From assembly GCF_014205335.1 (NCBI RefSeq), contig NZ_JACHNH010000001.1:6070501-6134500 (forward strand): DNA of 64,000 nucleotides, given 5' to 3'. Below, in pieces: positions 16,576 through 25,476 of the stretch (positions are counted from its first letter, which is position 1; each line of letters begins with the position of its first letter). Made by a program: the position numbers and the translations under genes. The notes below the pieces were generated by a model. It was not told the origin of the DNA. It searched no databases and saw nothing but the letters and a program-made list of their open reading frames with translations. Origin of the DNA: Amorphoplanes digitatis (GTDB taxonomy: Bacteria; Actinomycetota; Actinomycetes; Mycobacteriales; Micromonosporaceae).

Positions 16576-16989
16576 CTATTTCGCGCCGACGAGGATGCAG
16601 AACGGATGTCCCGCCGGGTCGGCGAGAACGTAGAGAGGCTCCTCCGGATCCTCGCTGCGGTCGTGGAGCAGGCCGGCGCCGAGCCGCTCGGCTCGTCGAC
16701 GGTGTCGCTCCAGCTCCTCGACGGTGGGCACCCGGAAGTCCAGATGCATCTGCTTCGGAACGTCGTGCGACGGCCAGGTGGGACGCGCCAACGTGGGAAC
16801 CCGCTGGAAGGCGAGCTTGCGGTTGCCGTCACCGTCGACCAGGACGAGCCAGTCCTCGCCGGATGGAGGCTCGTCGCCGGGCCGGTATCGCAGTCCGAGG
16901 AGCTCGCGATAGAACTCGGCGAGGCCCCTGACGTCCGTGGCGTCGAGGACGGTGTGCATTAGTACAGGCTTGTCGGCCTCCTCACTCAT
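16576..16989 (-). CDS. VOC-superfamily (glyoxalase/bleomycin-resistance fold) protein
   Basis: This 137-residue protein has two beta-alpha-beta-beta-beta modules. The second ends in YVLADPAGHPFCIL, the common C-terminal signature of the VOC superfamily. The first contains DVRGLAEFYRELLGLRY. In this fold metal ligands come from paired His/Glu residues; QMHLDF supplies a likely His. Members include dioxygenases, glyoxalases and drug-binding proteins, and nothing here picks one. ATG at 16989 overlaps the stop of the upstream AhpD-like gene by four bases, so the two are co-translated. Confidence 0.82.
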   Translation of the reverse strand: MSEEADKPVLMHTVLDATDVRGLAEFYRELLGLRYRPGDEPPSGEDWLVLVDGDGNRKLAFQRVPTLARPTWPSHDVPKQMHLDFRVPTVEELERHRRRAERLGAGLLHDRSEDPEEPLYVLADPAGHPFCILVGAK

Positions 16990-17588
16990 GACGCGGACGC
17001 TACCTCCGGTCGCTCGGCCAGCGGCCTCAAACCGCACGCAGCGGCGAAGCCGTCGGATTCGATGCCGAGCGCCACGTTGCCACGCGTGCTCATGTTCGCG
17101 AATGCGATCACCGAGGTGAGTTCGACGACGGCGGGAGCTCCCAGCTCGGCGTGGAGGCGCTGCACCAGCTCGTCGGTCACGGTCGGCGGTGTTTGGCTCA
17201 TCGCCTCGGCGTACTCCAGTACGTCGCGCTCCAGCGCGGTGAAGACGTCCGCCTCCCGCCATCGCGGGATCTCGCGCGCCTTCTCCACGTCGAGCCCCTT
17301 GTTGCGTGCCTCGAAGTAGTTGAAGTCCAGGCACCACGTGCAGCCGACAAGCGACGCGACCGCCATGTGGGCGAACGACTTCAGGCCCTCGTCGCAGGCG
17401 TCCCACTTCTGCAACTTGCCGCCGAGGCCGAAGCTGGCGAACAGCACCTTGGGGTTGTGCCAGTAGACACCGACCGCCGTCGGCACCTTGCCCAGCTTCT
17501 TCTCGATCATCCACTTGATCAGCGCACCCTTGACGCCGGTGATCTCGGCCGGGGCGATACGGGTCGTGTGCTCCAGGTAGGTCGTCAT
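16986..17588 (-). CDS. AhpD/carboxymuconolactone-decarboxylase-like protein
   Basis: This 200-residue protein contains VGCTWCLDFN, a CxxC motif in the position of the redox pair of AhpD-like peroxidase partners, preceded by a helical GLKSFAHMAVASL segment. The usual His three residues after the second Cys is replaced by Asn here (CLDFN), so classical AhpD proton relay may be altered. It is probably a thiol-dependent oxidoreductase of the CMD family. ATG at 17588 (MTTYLEH) is chosen over an upstream ATG at 17624. It is coupled to the VOC gene downstream. Confidence 0.78.
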   Translation of the reverse strand: MTTYLEHTTRIAPAEITGVKGALIKWMIEKKLGKVPTAVGVYWHNPKVLFASFGLGGKLQKWDACDEGLKSFAHMAVASLVGCTWCLDFNYFEARNKGLDVEKAREIPRWREADVFTALERDVLEYAEAMSQTPPTVTDELVQRLHAELGAPAVVELTSVIAFANMSTRGNVALGIESDGFAAACGLRPLAERPEVASAS

Positions 17589-17832
17589 GCCATGGAGACA
17601 CCGGCCGGGCCACGGATGTGACATCGGGCGGGGGTGTCTCTTAGCGCCGATACAACCCGCGCGCTACCTGGGACGTTACAGGTATGCGGCACGGCAGCCG
17701 CGAACGAGACTGTGCGCCACAGGTCCCGTCCAGGGGCAGCCATGTTCGTACGGGGGAACTTATGAAACGCGAACTGCGGCGGGCACCGCGGCATCAACGG
17801 CACCGACATTCCGATCTTCCTTACCAGGGTCG

Positions 17833-19005
17833 TCAGTCTTTCTCGCAACCCTTGGTCCGGTCCAGGTTGAGCCTTACGCAGGTGTCGCCGACGGCGGTGT
17901 TCGTTCCGCCGTCGAGCAGGTCGGTCACCTCGTCGTACTCGTCGTAGACGCCGGGTGTGGCGTTGCCGTCGAGCCAGTCGTCGCCGGCCTCGCCGTAGAT
18001 CTTGTCGACGCCCTGGTGGCCCAGCAGGGTGTCGTTCCCGGCGCCGCCGTAGAGCATGTCGACGCCCTGGTGGCCCAGCAGGGTGTCGTTCCCGCCGCCG
18101 CCGTAGAGCTTGTCGTTGCCCTCGCGGCCGTCGAGGACGTTCGCCTTGCCGTTGCCGACGAGCCGGTCCTTGCCGAGACCGCCGAGCAGGTTCTCCACGT
18201 CGGCGCCGATGGTGTCGCCCTCGCCCTTGCGGCCGTCGTCGCCCTTCCTGCCGTCGAGGTCGAGGCTCACCGCGCTCTTGTAGTGGGTGTATCCGGCCGA
18301 GTCGACGCCCGGGCCGCCCAGGTAGCGGTCGGCGTCCCTGCCGGCGTGCTGCCGCGAGTTGTAGTAGTCGTCGCCGGACTCGCCGTAGAACCTGTCGTTG
18401 CCGGCGCCGTTGGTGAAGCTGTCGCTGCCCGTTCCGCCCCAGGCCGCGTCCGTGCCGGGGCCGTCGTCGAGCCCGTCGTCGCCGGCGGCGCCGTAGAGCT
18501 TGTCGTTGCCCGCCTCGCCGTAGAGGGCGTCGTTGCCGCCGCGGCCCTTGAGGACGTCGTTGCCGGAGCGGCCGTACAGCCGGTCGTGGCCCGGGCCGCC
18601 GGTGAGCTTGTCGTGGCCGGTGCCGCCGTCGGCGGTGATCGGAAGGTCGGTGTTGTCGACGATCGTGTCGTTTCGGTCGTATGCGTAGACGCGCAGCCGG
18701 GTCGGCGGCGTGGCCGGCGTGCAGCGCGCCCTGGTCTTGTCGCCCTTGACCCGCTTGCAGCCGGCGCCGACCTTGATGGCGACGCGGTCGTCGACCGTGA
18801 CGGTGTCGCCGTTGCGGGTCAGCGTGATCCTGCTCTGCTTCCCCTTGGCCGTCTTGTACTCGATGACGGTGCCGTCGACGACGGCCAGCAGACCGGCCTT
18901 GCCGACGGCCTGCGCCGGCGAGGCGGCCACGGAGAGCGGCGCGGAGACAGCCACGGCCGCGGCCAGGGTCACGACGGCACGCACCCGCCAAAGAGCCTGT
19001 GGCAT
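17833..19005 (-). CDS. Secreted RTX-type calcium-binding repeat protein
   Basis: This 390-residue protein has a Sec signal peptide ending near VAASPAQA, a small beta domain (about residues 35-115) and then a long block of GGxGNDxLxG nonapeptides, the RTX calcium-binding parallel beta-roll. Units such as GGAGNDTLLGHQGVD and GGNDALYGEAGND are clear. It lacks a protease, lipase or adhesin domain, so it may be a structural or calcium-sequestering cell-surface protein. ATG at 19005 follows a GGAAGGA ribosome site. Two neighbouring 54 bp units are almost identical, which indicates recent internal duplication. Confidence 0.88.
   Translation of the reverse strand: MPQALWRVRAVVTLAAAVAVSAPLSVAASPAQAVGKAGLLAVVDGTVIEYKTAKGKQSRITLTRNGDTVTVDDRVAIKVGAGCKRVKGDKTRARCTPATPPTRLRVYAYDRNDTIVDNTDLPITADGGTGHDKLTGGPGHDRLYGRSGNDVLKGRGGNDALYGEAGNDKLYGAAGDDGLDDGPGTDAAWGGTGSDSFTNGAGNDRFYGESGDDYYNSRQHAGRDADRYLGGPGVDSAGYTHYKSAVSLDLDGRKGDDGRKGEGDTIGADVENLLGGLGKDRLVGNGKANVLDGREGNDKLYGGGGNDTLLGHQGVDMLYGGAGNDTLLGHQGVDKIYGEAGDDWLDGNATPGVYDEYDEVTDLLDGGTNTAVGDTCVRLNLDRTKGCEKD
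18001..18108 (-). repeat. Near-perfect 54-bp tandem duplication inside the RTX gene
   Basis: Bases 18001-18054 and 18055-18108 match at 52 of 54 positions by eye. Each encodes 18 residues (two RTX nonapeptides, containing GNDTLLGHQGVD). Other repeats in the gene have diverged much more, so this pair is the youngest. Confidence 0.8.
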
Positions 19006-19050
19006 ATCGATCCTTCCCACTGACGTTTCACATGTGCCCGCAGCATACGT

Positions 19051-19428
19051 TCAGGGCCTCATGTCGCTCCAGGTCGTGAGGCAGAACGGGTGGCCGGCCG
19101 GATCCGCGTACACGAAGCATTGCTCGCTGTTGGGCTGGAACTCGTATTTCGTCGCTCCTGCCCTCAGCACGCGTTCCTCCGCGGCGGCGCGGTCGTCGAC
19201 GTAGAACTCGAGGTGCATCTGGATGGACGAGGCGGGGCCGGGCCAGATCGGTGGTGTGTAGCCGGCCGCCCGCTGGAAGTCCATGCGGCCGCTTCCGCTG
19301 ATGACCGTGGCCCAGTGCTCGTCCGAATTCGTTACCGTGCCACCGGTGATCTCGGCATAGAAAACGGCCAGAAGCTTCGGATCGGGGCAGTCCAGCGTGA
19401 CCGAGGCGAGCCGGATGGGATCGGACAT
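19051..19428 (-). CDS. VOC-superfamily protein
   Basis: This 125-residue protein is a single-domain VOC protein: TLDCPDPKLLAVFYAEITGG in the first module and VYADPAGHPFCLTTW at the C-terminus. QMHLEF gives a likely metal-ligand His. ATG at 19428 follows a GGGAGACG ribosome site. It shares the C-terminal DPAGHPFC signature with the VOC protein at 16576-16989, so the two may be distant paralogues. It is transcribed alone. Confidence 0.82.
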   Translation of the reverse strand: MSDPIRLASVTLDCPDPKLLAVFYAEITGGTVTNSDEHWATVISGSGRMDFQRAAGYTPPIWPGPASSIQMHLEFYVDDRAAAEERVLRAGATKYEFQPNSEQCFVYADPAGHPFCLTTWSDMRP

Positions 19429-19563
19429 GCTCGTCTCCCTGTAGGGAAAAGACCGGATCGCGGACGATACCAGCCTCCGGCGCCGACCGGGCCCCGGCCG
19501 TGAAGCCTGTCTAGGCGACAATGAGCTGGTACGAACGTTGCTCATGCCTGGAAGGACCATCCC

Positions 19564-20526
19564 TTGGCCGGTGGACTCGTAGCCCTGCTGGATGACGTCG
19601 CGGTGCTGGTTCGCGCCGCCGCGGCGTCCATCGATGATGTCGGGGCGGCCGCCGCGAAGGCCGGCACCAAGGCCGCGGGCGTCGTCATCGACGACACCGC
19701 CGTCACGCCGCAATATGTGCGGGGCCTGGCCGCCGAGCGCGAGATCCCGATCGTCAAGCGCATCGCCCTCGGCTCGCTGCGCAACAAGTTCCTGGTCATC
19801 CTGCCGGCCATCCTGCTGCTCAGCCAGTTCGCGCCCTGGCTGCTCACCCCGATCCTCATGCTCGGCGGCGCCTACCTGTGCTACGAGGGCGCCGAGAAGG
19901 TGTGGGCCCGGATCGCACACCAGGACGCACACGGTGCGGACGACGAGACCGCCAAGGACGAGAAGGTCCTGATCGCCGGTGCGGTGCGCACGGACCTGAT
20001 CCTCTCGGCCGAGATCATGGTCATCACGCTGAACGAGGTGATCGACGAGCCGTTCTGGTCGCGCCTGGCGATCCTGGCGCTCGTCGCCGTCGCCATGACC
20101 GTCCTGGTCTACGGCGTGGTGGGCCTCATCGTGAAGATGGACGACGCCGGGCTGCGCCTGGCACAGCGCTCCGGCGCCACCGCCGCCCTCGGCCGCGGCC
20201 TGGTGAAGGCGATGCCGCGGGTGCTCACCGTGCTCACGGTGGTCGGCACCGCCGCGATGCTGTGGGTGGGCGGTCACATCCTGCTGGCCGGCACCGACGA
20301 ACTCGGCCTGCACTTCATGTACGAGACCGTGCACCACCTGGAGGAGGCCGTCCACGACGCGACGGGCGCCCTCGGCGGCGTCGCCGGCTGGCTCGTCAAC
20401 ACGGTGGCCAGCGCGCTGCTCGGCCTGCTCGTCGGCGCGCTGATCGTGCTGGTCATGACGTTCACGCTGCACCGCAGGTCCAGGACCGAAACCGAGGCTG
20501 TCACCCCCGACGCACCCCGCGACTGA
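19564..20526 (+). CDS. DUF808 / YedI-family inner membrane protein
   Basis: This 320-residue protein matches the DUF808 family: it starts AGGLVALLDDVAVLVRAAA, continues VIDDTAVTPQYVRGLAAERE, and then has several transmembrane segments, among them FLVILPAILLLSQFAPWLL and ILALVAVAMTVLVYGVVGL. Function in this family is unknown. The start is a TTG preceded by GGAAGGA. Its last 26 bases overlap the 3' end of the histidine kinase gene on the other strand. Confidence 0.85.
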   Translation: MAGGLVALLDDVAVLVRAAAASIDDVGAAAAKAGTKAAGVVIDDTAVTPQYVRGLAAEREIPIVKRIALGSLRNKFLVILPAILLLSQFAPWLLTPILMLGGAYLCYEGAEKVWARIAHQDAHGADDETAKDEKVLIAGAVRTDLILSAEIMVITLNEVIDEPFWSRLAILALVAVAMTVLVYGVVGLIVKMDDAGLRLAQRSGATAALGRGLVKAMPRVLTVLTVVGTAAMLWVGGHILLAGTDELGLHFMYETVHHLEEAVHDATGALGGVAGWLVNTVASALLGLLVGALIVLVMTFTLHRRSRTETEAVTPDAPRD

Positions 20527-22633
20527 CCGGGCGATCGGCGACGACGCCGTTCGGCAGGGTGAAGGTGACGCGGGTGCCGCCGCCGGGGTCGTCGGTGGCC
20601 GTGATGGTGCCGCCGTGCCGTTCCACGATGCGCCGGCAGATCGCCAGCCCGAGCCCGGTGCCCAGATAGCCGCTGTCGACATGCGCCCGGTAGAAGTTGC
20701 CGAAGATCGCTTCATGCTGGCCTTCGGGAATGCCGATGCCGTTGTCCACGATGTTCACGGTGACCGTCGCCTCGTCCTGCGTGGCGCTGATGCGCAGGGT
20801 CGGTACCACCCCCGGTGCGGTGTATTTGACGGCGTTACCGACCAGGTTGTCGATCAGTTGCCGGACCAGCACCGGGTCCGCCTGTACCGAGGGCAGCTCG
20901 CCGATGACGAAGCGCGGCACCGGCGTACCGGATGCCACCGCCGCGTCCGTGCGGGCGAGGGCGATGTCGGCGATCGTCTCGGCCAGGCTCACCCGGGCCG
21001 GCGCGACCGTCGCCTCCCGCACCGTCGCGTAGGACAGCAGGCCGTCGATCAGGCCGCGCATCCGCGCGGAGGCGCGGGCCAGGCGGGCCAGGTCGTCGCG
21101 GGCCTGGTCCAGGTCGGGATGATCCGGTACGTCCCCCAGTGAGTCCCGCGCCGCCATCGTCCACCCGTCCACGCTGGCGAGCGGGTTGAGCAGGTCGTGG
21201 GCCACCACGCCGGCGAAGTTGGTCAGCTCGTCGCGGTGCCGGCGTTCCGCGGTCACGTCGTGGAAGAGCACCACCGTGCTGAACGTGCCGTCGGGGTGCG
21301 GCAGCGCGGTGGCGGTCACCCGAACCACCCGGCCGTCCGACGCTCCCTGGTGGTGGACCAGCACGTCGACTCCGGGGGCGTCCTCGCCGGCGAGCGCCTG
21401 TAGGTACGCCAGCTCGCCCTCGGCGTACCTGGTGCCGTCGACGTGGCAGAGGCCGGACCAGTCCGTGCCGGCCCGCCCGCCGAAGAGCTCGGTGATGGCC
21501 GGGTTGGTCAGCGTCACGCGACGGTCCGGGCCGATCACCGCGAGGCCGTCGCCCATCGAGTCGATGATCGCGGCGAGCAGGTCGGCGTGGTGCGTGATCT
21601 CCGCCTTCTGCGTGGCCAGTTCGATCTTCTGGGCGGCCAGTTCGGCCTTCTCCTGGGCCAGGGCGCCCAGCAGCGCACGCCGTTCGTCGCGGCCCAGCGC
21701 CAGAGCCAGCCCGACCAGGGCGACCATGACGGCGAAGAGCTGCACGACGGCCGCGCGCAGGACCACGTCATCGATCAGGGCGAACGGGCCGAAACCGGCC
21801 ACGGTGTACCACAACGCGACGACCCAGACCAGCGCGTTGTACGCCAGCACCCACGGGGTGCTCAGGCGGGTGCCCACCAGGACGGTGACGCCGATGAGGG
21901 CGAACGCCAGCGGGAAGTGGTTCTCGGACGCGAACACGGCCACATACCCGGCGATGCCGAGTGCGTAGATCCCGGCGATCTCGGCGACCCGCCAGGGCGA
22001 GGCGGGGCCGCGATCACGCCACCGATCGGCGATCGAACGGCCCTCGGCCCGGAGCCGGGTGAGCGCGGCGCCCGCGCAGATCCCGGCGGAACCGATGATC
22101 AGGATGCTGGCCATGTGCCGGGCCACCGACATGGCCGAGACGAGGATCGGGAACCCGTCGGTCACCGACCCCTGGCCCAGCACGTTGAGGGATTTGGCCG
22201 CGACGGTCGCCGCGAGGGCGGCCCCGAGCAGGATCCACAGGTCCCGCGGCGAGCGCAGCGGCGCGTTGCCGCCCGCGCCCCAGAGGTGCGGGCCCCAACG
22301 GTGAAACAGCCAGAGGAAGATCGTGACCTGGATCAGTCCGACGAACCCGGCGACGACGGCGCCCGCCGGGGCGTATCCGGTCAGCCAGTCCATTCCGCCC
22401 AGGATCACGGTGAGCAGCAGCATGTCGAGGCGGCGGGTCGGCGCCCGGCGGTGTGCGCAGAACCAGACAACGGCGACGCCCGCGGCGGGCCAGACCAGGT
22501 TGACCTCGTAGCCCAGCCAGAACCGTCGGCCTACGTAGCACGCGCCGGCGTAGGCGAGGGCGAACAACGTGGTACGGACCAGCGAACGCCCGTAACCAGG
22601 TGCCACCGCTATCCCCCGCTCGACAGTCTTCAT
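20501..22633 (-). CDS. MASE1-PAS sensor histidine kinase
   Basis: This 710-residue membrane sensor has an N-terminal MASE1-like domain of about eight hydrophobic segments (to about residue 310), a short coiled-coil with the repeat AQKIELATQKAEI, a PAS domain (about 365-470), a HisKA domain with the phospho-acceptor in VVAHDLLNPLAS (His near 479), and a HATPase_c domain with DNLVGNAVKYT (N box), DNGIGIPEG (G1) and GTGLGLAI (G2). It should sense an unknown signal and phosphorylate a response regulator, but none is encoded next to it, so it is an orphan. ATG at 22633 is the first in frame. The 3' end overlaps the convergent DUF808 gene. Confidence 0.88.
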   Translation of the reverse strand: MKTVERGIAVAPGYGRSLVRTTLFALAYAGACYVGRRFWLGYEVNLVWPAAGVAVVWFCAHRRAPTRRLDMLLLTVILGGMDWLTGYAPAGAVVAGFVGLIQVTIFLWLFHRWGPHLWGAGGNAPLRSPRDLWILLGAALAATVAAKSLNVLGQGSVTDGFPILVSAMSVARHMASILIIGSAGICAGAALTRLRAEGRSIADRWRDRGPASPWRVAEIAGIYALGIAGYVAVFASENHFPLAFALIGVTVLVGTRLSTPWVLAYNALVWVVALWYTVAGFGPFALIDDVVLRAAVVQLFAVMVALVGLALALGRDERRALLGALAQEKAELAAQKIELATQKAEITHHADLLAAIIDSMGDGLAVIGPDRRVTLTNPAITELFGGRAGTDWSGLCHVDGTRYAEGELAYLQALAGEDAPGVDVLVHHQGASDGRVVRVTATALPHPDGTFSTVVLFHDVTAERRHRDELTNFAGVVAHDLLNPLASVDGWTMAARDSLGDVPDHPDLDQARDDLARLARASARMRGLIDGLLSYATVREATVAPARVSLAETIADIALARTDAAVASGTPVPRFVIGELPSVQADPVLVRQLIDNLVGNAVKYTAPGVVPTLRISATQDEATVTVNIVDNGIGIPEGQHEAIFGNFYRAHVDSGYLGTGLGLAICRRIVERHGGTITATDDPGGGTRVTFTLPNGVVADRPVSRGVRRG

Positions 22634-22810
22634 ATCCCTATCGGCCGGTTTCCACCGGCGCTGAGACGGAACCCGAGCGATGGGCGTGATCGCCCGGCAT
22701 GCGTCCGATCACTCGTTCGAACGACGACCGGCGTCACCCGGCGTTCGGGTCTCCTCAGGTACGCCAAGGTCAACAACGAGAGCACCGACTACTGAAGGGA
22801 GAACGACGTC

Positions 22811-23371
22811 ATGCGAACCTCCACCATGACCTTTCGGTTTGCCTGCGCCGCGTCGGCAGCGGCGTGCGCCGTGGCCTTCTCCGTGCCGGCTCAGGCCGCA
22901 TCGGGGTACCGGTCGCTGACCGCCGCGAAGCTGAAGAAGGTCGTCGCCGCGGTCGCGTTCCCGGACAGCAGCAAGACCGAGGTGCTGGCAACCGCGCGCG
23001 CCGGCGACCTGGGCGTGGGTGCGATCTGCGGCGCCGCGTTCCCCGCCGGGCAGGCCGCGTACCACCTCGTCGAGAACGCCGACGGCGCGGACCGGGCGGT
23101 AGTCATCGTCAACCAGACCCCGGGGGTGAGCCCGGTGGCGTACGCGGACGGGGTCAGAACCGGTACCTGCGACAGCGGAGTCAACCGGATCCGCGTGAAG
23201 GGCCTGCCGGCCGGAGCCGTCGCCGTCAAGGACGGCGCCGGGAACATCCCCTTCGTCGCCGTGGTTCCGCGCGGCAGGGTCGTCTTCCTCGTCCGGGAGC
23301 GCGCCATCTCCGCAATGGTGCGGCACGCCGCTTCGGCAACGGCCGCCTACGACAGCATCGCCCGTTCCTGA
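22811..23371 (+). CDS. Secreted hypothetical protein, 186 aa
   Basis: The protein has a Sec signal peptide (basic start, hydrophobic core, AQA cleavage region near residue 29) and a mature part of about 155 residues with two cysteines (GAICGAA and GTCDSG) that could form a disulfide. I recognise no domain. ATG at 22811 is preceded by GAAGGGAG. The upstream gap to the divergent histidine kinase contains the 12-bp palindrome TCGTTCGAACGA (22713-22724). A strong hairpin at 23448-23475 lies downstream and may terminate it. Confidence 0.72.
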   Translation: MRTSTMTFRFACAASAAACAVAFSVPAQAASGYRSLTAAKLKKVVAAVAFPDSSKTEVLATARAGDLGVGAICGAAFPAGQAAYHLVENADGADRAVVIVNQTPGVSPVAYADGVRTGTCDSGVNRIRVKGLPAGAVAVKDGAGNIPFVAVVPRGRVVFLVRERAISAMVRHAASATAAYDSIARS

Positions 23372-23751
23372 CGCATCGAATACCCCATTAACGCCAGACA
23401 GGTCTTTTTTTGAGCATTTCGGGCATGTCGATCAACTGCAGATCGAGGCTGCCCCGCTATCGTCGGCGGGGCAGCGTTGTCTACCTGGTGGCGGATCGCC
23501 TGCGGCCGACTTGGGCGGGTCGGCGGCGCGATTCAGCCGCGGTAGAACCGCGACGCTGATGGTGGCTTGGAGCGCGGTTCCTGCGTTGCAGTTCGTCAAT
23601 TCCACAGACCCGACATCCCCGATTCTCGAAACGACGACTTCGCGGCAAGGCTCGATTTCGCACTGGCCGGCGTATGCCCTGACCTGTGGTGCGACACGTC
23701 AAGGGCCTGGGGTGTCGGTCGGCCTGTGGCCGGATCCTACGAGGGGGCGGC
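23372..23751. other. Non-coding boundary stretch, comparatively AT-rich
   Basis: About 380 bp without a convincing gene. It contains a seven-T run at about 23405-23411, a hairpin at 23448-23475 and then mixed sequence leading to the acetyltransferase gene. Its base composition is visibly lower in GC than the surroundings. Short open frames inside it lack ribosome sites and typical codon use. The promoter of the chorismate-derived operon should lie here, but I could not pick one with confidence. Confidence 0.5.
23448..23475. terminator. Perfect 10-bp GC-rich hairpin (terminator-like)
   Basis: GCTGCCCCGC (23448-23457) pairs perfectly with GCGGGGCAGC (23466-23475) across an eight-base loop, followed by GTTGTCT. 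It lies downstream of the secreted 186-residue protein and before the acetyltransferase operon, so it probably separates the two transcripts. Confidence 0.6.
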
Positions 23752-24630
23752 ATGACCGAAAAGAACCATGACTTTGATCTCGACGGCTATCTCCGGCGCA
23801 TCGGTTGGCGCGGGGCATATGCCGCCGACAGTGCCACGTTGCGGGCGGTGCATCGCGCACACGCCCTGAGCATTCCCTTTGAGAACATGGACGTCTTTCT
23901 CTTTCACAGTGTCCCGCCCCTGGCGCTGTCCGCCTTGGAGGAGAAGGTTCTGCGCGGTCGCCGCGGCGGCTCCTGCTACGAGCACAACACCCTGCTCGCC
24001 GCGGCGTTGCGGAGCATCGGCTTTCGGGTCACCTACCTGACCGGCCGGGTACTGGCCCTCGCGCTCGGCCAGAGCAGGCTGCCCCGTACCCACATGCTGT
24101 TGCTGGTGCACGTGCCCGGTGAGCAGGTTCCGTACCTCGCCGACGTCGGCTTCGGACTGCCGACCGCGCTGCTGCAAGCGGTTCCGCTGCTGGACGGTGT
24201 CGAGTCGGTGCAGGACGGCCGGCGTTTCCGTCTGTACCGCACGCCGCGCACCGGGCTCGCCGACGCGTGGGTGTTGCAGACCCTGAGGCCCAGCGCCTGG
24301 GTCGAACAGTACGAGTTCACCCTGGAACCGTTCGAGGAGATCGACATCTCCGTCATCAACTGGCACGTCGCGACCAATCCCGTCTCGCCGGCGCGGCAGG
24401 ACCTGTATGTAGGCATCGCCCGGCCCGACGGACATCTCGGCCTCGCCGGCCGGAAGCTGTTCAAGTTCAACGCGGACGGAACGCGCGAGCAGCGCGTACT
24501 CGGCAGCCAGGAGGAGCTCGCCCGGGTTCTGGCGGATGAATTCGCCATCGATGTCCCGGACGGCGCACGGTGGCCGGCCTGGCCGGCGGAACCGGTGCCC
24601 GCGGGTGCCGGCCGAGGTTGCACGCCATAA
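23752..24630 (+). CDS. nat: Arylamine N-acetyltransferase
   Basis: This 292-residue enzyme has the NAT catalytic triad: Cys75 in RGGSCYEHN, His114 in RTHMLLLV and Asp131 in ADVGFG. NATs transfer acetyl (or longer acyl) groups from CoA to aromatic amines, and relatives in actinomycetes act as amide synthases in natural-product pathways. Length is normal. ATG is preceded by GAGGGGG. It is the first gene of an operon with genes for making a hydroxylated anthranilate, which is an arylamine. The natural inference is that it acylates that arylamine, as a tailoring or self-protection step. Confidence 0.88.
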   Translation: MTEKNHDFDLDGYLRRIGWRGAYAADSATLRAVHRAHALSIPFENMDVFLFHSVPPLALSALEEKVLRGRRGGSCYEHNTLLAAALRSIGFRVTYLTGRVLALALGQSRLPRTHMLLLVHVPGEQVPYLADVGFGLPTALLQAVPLLDGVESVQDGRRFRLYRTPRTGLADAWVLQTLRPSAWVEQYEFTLEPFEEIDISVINWHVATNPVSPARQDLYVGIARPDGHLGLAGRKLFKFNADGTREQRVLGSQEELARVLADEFAIDVPDGARWPAWPAEPVPAGAGRGCTP

Positions 24631-24655
24631 CACCACATACGACGGGGGACCACAT

Positions 24656-25441
24656 ATGACCATATTGGAATTCGCGGGGAAGGCCGCCCTGGTGACCGGC
24701 GCCGCGGGTGGTATCGGCGCTTCGGTGACCCGGACCCTCGCCACTCGGGGCGCTTCGGTCGCGGCGATGGACAAGGACGAGGAAGCGCTCCGGCTGACCG
24801 TCAAACGCCAGGCGGAGGACGGGCTTCCCGTCTACGCCTTCGCGGCGGACGTCTCATCGGGCGCCGAGGTCGATGCGGCGGTCGCCGCGGCCGAACGGAC
24901 CGTCGGCCCCATCGAGCTGCTGGTGAACGCGGCGGGCATTCTGCGTACCGGTGAGGGGATCTCGCTGTCGGACGGCGACTGGACCGACACCTTCGCCACC
25001 AACGTCAACGGCGTCTTCTTCGTATCCCGTGCCGTGGTGGCCAAGATGGTGCGACGCCGTTCGGGAACGGTGGTGACCATCATCTCCAACGCCGCCGGAA
25101 CACCACGTACCGGCATGTCCGCCTACGCCGCGTCCAAGGCCGCGGCCGCGATGTTCACCAAGTCACTCGGGCTGGAGGTCTCCGGTCACGGCATCCGGTG
25201 CAATGTGATCGCTCCGGGCTCGACCGACACGCCGATGCTCAGCCAGTTGTGGAGCGCGGACCAGGGTCCGGAGACTTCCATCGAGGGGACGCCCTCGGAG
25301 TACCGCGTCGGCATCCCGCTGCGGAAGATAGCGACCCCCGAGGACATCGCCGAGGCGACGGCCTTCCTGCTGTCGGACCGGGCCGGGCACATCACGCTAC
25401 AGACCCTCACGGTGGACGGCGGCGCGTCGCTCGGCGTCTGA
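24656..25441 (+). CDS. SDR-family dehydrogenase, DhbA/EntA-like
   Basis: This 261-residue short-chain dehydrogenase has TGAAGGIGAS (NAD-binding), NAAGI, the catalytic Ser in IISNAAG, and YAASKAA (Tyr and Lys). The sequence IAPGSTDTPML and the C-terminal TLQTLTVDGGASLGV are typical of 2,3-dihydro-2,3-dihydroxybenzoate dehydrogenases. Placed next to phzD- and phzE-like genes, it should oxidise trans-2,3-dihydro-3-hydroxyanthranilate to 3-hydroxyanthranilate, the amino counterpart of the EntA reaction. The ATG follows an ACGGGGGAC site, 25 bp after the acetyltransferase. Confidence 0.85.
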   Translation: MTILEFAGKAALVTGAAGGIGASVTRTLATRGASVAAMDKDEEALRLTVKRQAEDGLPVYAFAADVSSGAEVDAAVAAAERTVGPIELLVNAAGILRTGEGISLSDGDWTDTFATNVNGVFFVSRAVVAKMVRRRSGTVVTIISNAAGTPRTGMSAYAASKAAAAMFTKSLGLEVSGHGIRCNVIAPGSTDTPMLSQLWSADQGPETSIEGTPSEYRVGIPLRKIATPEDIAEATAFLLSDRAGHITLQTLTVDGGASLGV

Positions 25442-25476
25442 GCCCGGATCAGGTGAGAGGAAGTAAGGAAGAGGCA

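Noticed and set aside
17684..17947. Short frame with an ATG after a G-rich site (MKRELRRAP)
   Set aside because: It runs into the RTX gene on the other strand, is Arg/Ser-rich and has no recognisable feature.
22713..22724. LexA (SOS) box
   Set aside because: The actinobacterial SOS box has GAAC then GTTC with a spacer; here the order is reversed (GTTCGAAC).
23481..23755. Short open frames on both strands in the 23.5-23.75 kb gap
   Set aside because: No ribosome site, untypical codon use and low-complexity translations.
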